Assembly: GCA_905221605.1 (NCBI GenBank)
Contig: CAJNDS010000524.1
Location: 825,581-889,580 of the forward strand
Origin: Symbiodinium natans
Taxonomy: Eukaryota; Sar; Dinophyceae; Suessiales; Symbiodiniaceae
Length of the DNA: 64,000 nucleotides
Direction: 5' to 3'
A program made the position numbers and the translations under genes. Below are positions 63,839 through 64,000 of the stretch, piece after piece; the stretch's first letter is position 1; each line of letters begins with the position of its first letter. The notes under the pieces are model-generated. The model had not been told where the DNA came from, did not search any database, and saw only the letters and a program-made list of their open reading frames with translations.

Positions 63839-64000
63839 AAGTACCGTGAGAAAGTAAGGTTAACCCTTGACCAGTTCTTTGTTTATGGCCCTTTCTGGCA
63901 GACTCCGGCTCTGAAGCGGCTAGATTTCTCATGGCTTGTACATAGAACACGCGAGGGCCAGCCCGCCTGTGCCGCCATGCCATGCTGCAGCCGGGACCGA

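Overview
The window reads as nuclear DNA of a dinoflagellate, most likely a Suessiales/Symbiodiniaceae-type genome. This is inferred from four things in the sequence. Conserved eukaryotic proteins are broken into many very short exons. Most introns I could resolve start with GC or GA rather than GT, end in AG, and are followed by G. There are interstitial arrays of the TTTAGGG/CCCTAAA telomere-type repeat. All recognisable genes lie on the + strand, as in dinoflagellate unidirectional gene arrays. Most long open frames are fortuitous because coding sequence is so fragmented, so genes were found by assembling short exons by homology and splice phase.

Layout. 1-7,026: no recognisable gene. 7,027-8,360: a complete 10-exon IMP3 gene (U3 snoRNP / 18S rRNA processing, 183 aa). 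About 10.46-11.76 kb and 15.2-15.95 kb: short exons that read as charged helical, coiled-coil-like peptides, family not recognised. 16.17-16.29 kb: a MITE-like element. About 17.93-27.44 kb: a TIMELESS/Swi1-type replication-fork protection protein spread over tiny exons. Between its N-terminal and middle exons sit a continuous, apparently intronless endonuclease/exonuclease/phosphatase (EEP) gene (domain about 20.25-21.2 kb) and telomere-like arrays. 28.0-36.6 kb: repeat-rich DNA containing a family of duplicated short exons, a three-copy segmental duplication, and a 1.3 kb pyrimidine octamer tract. 37,152-40,560: a DRG1-type developmentally regulated GTPase with about 20 exons. 44.6-49.6 kb: a nicotinamide phosphoribosyltransferase (NAMPT) gene. 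About 51.0-51.72 kb: the 3' part of a proline/alanine-rich protein gene. 51.7-64 kb: mostly unassigned, with a few plausible exons near 59.7 and 63.5-63.8 kb.

The identified genes are housekeeping functions (ribosome biogenesis, translation-associated GTPase, replication fork protection, NAD salvage, a hydrolase). They share no obvious pathway; they are linked by co-orientation and by the unusual splice-site grammar. The most unusual parts are the GC/GA-AG introns with G-rich junctions, the EEP gene nested in TIMELESS, and the 29-36.6 kb locus of repeatedly duplicated mini-exons around a giant simple repeat.
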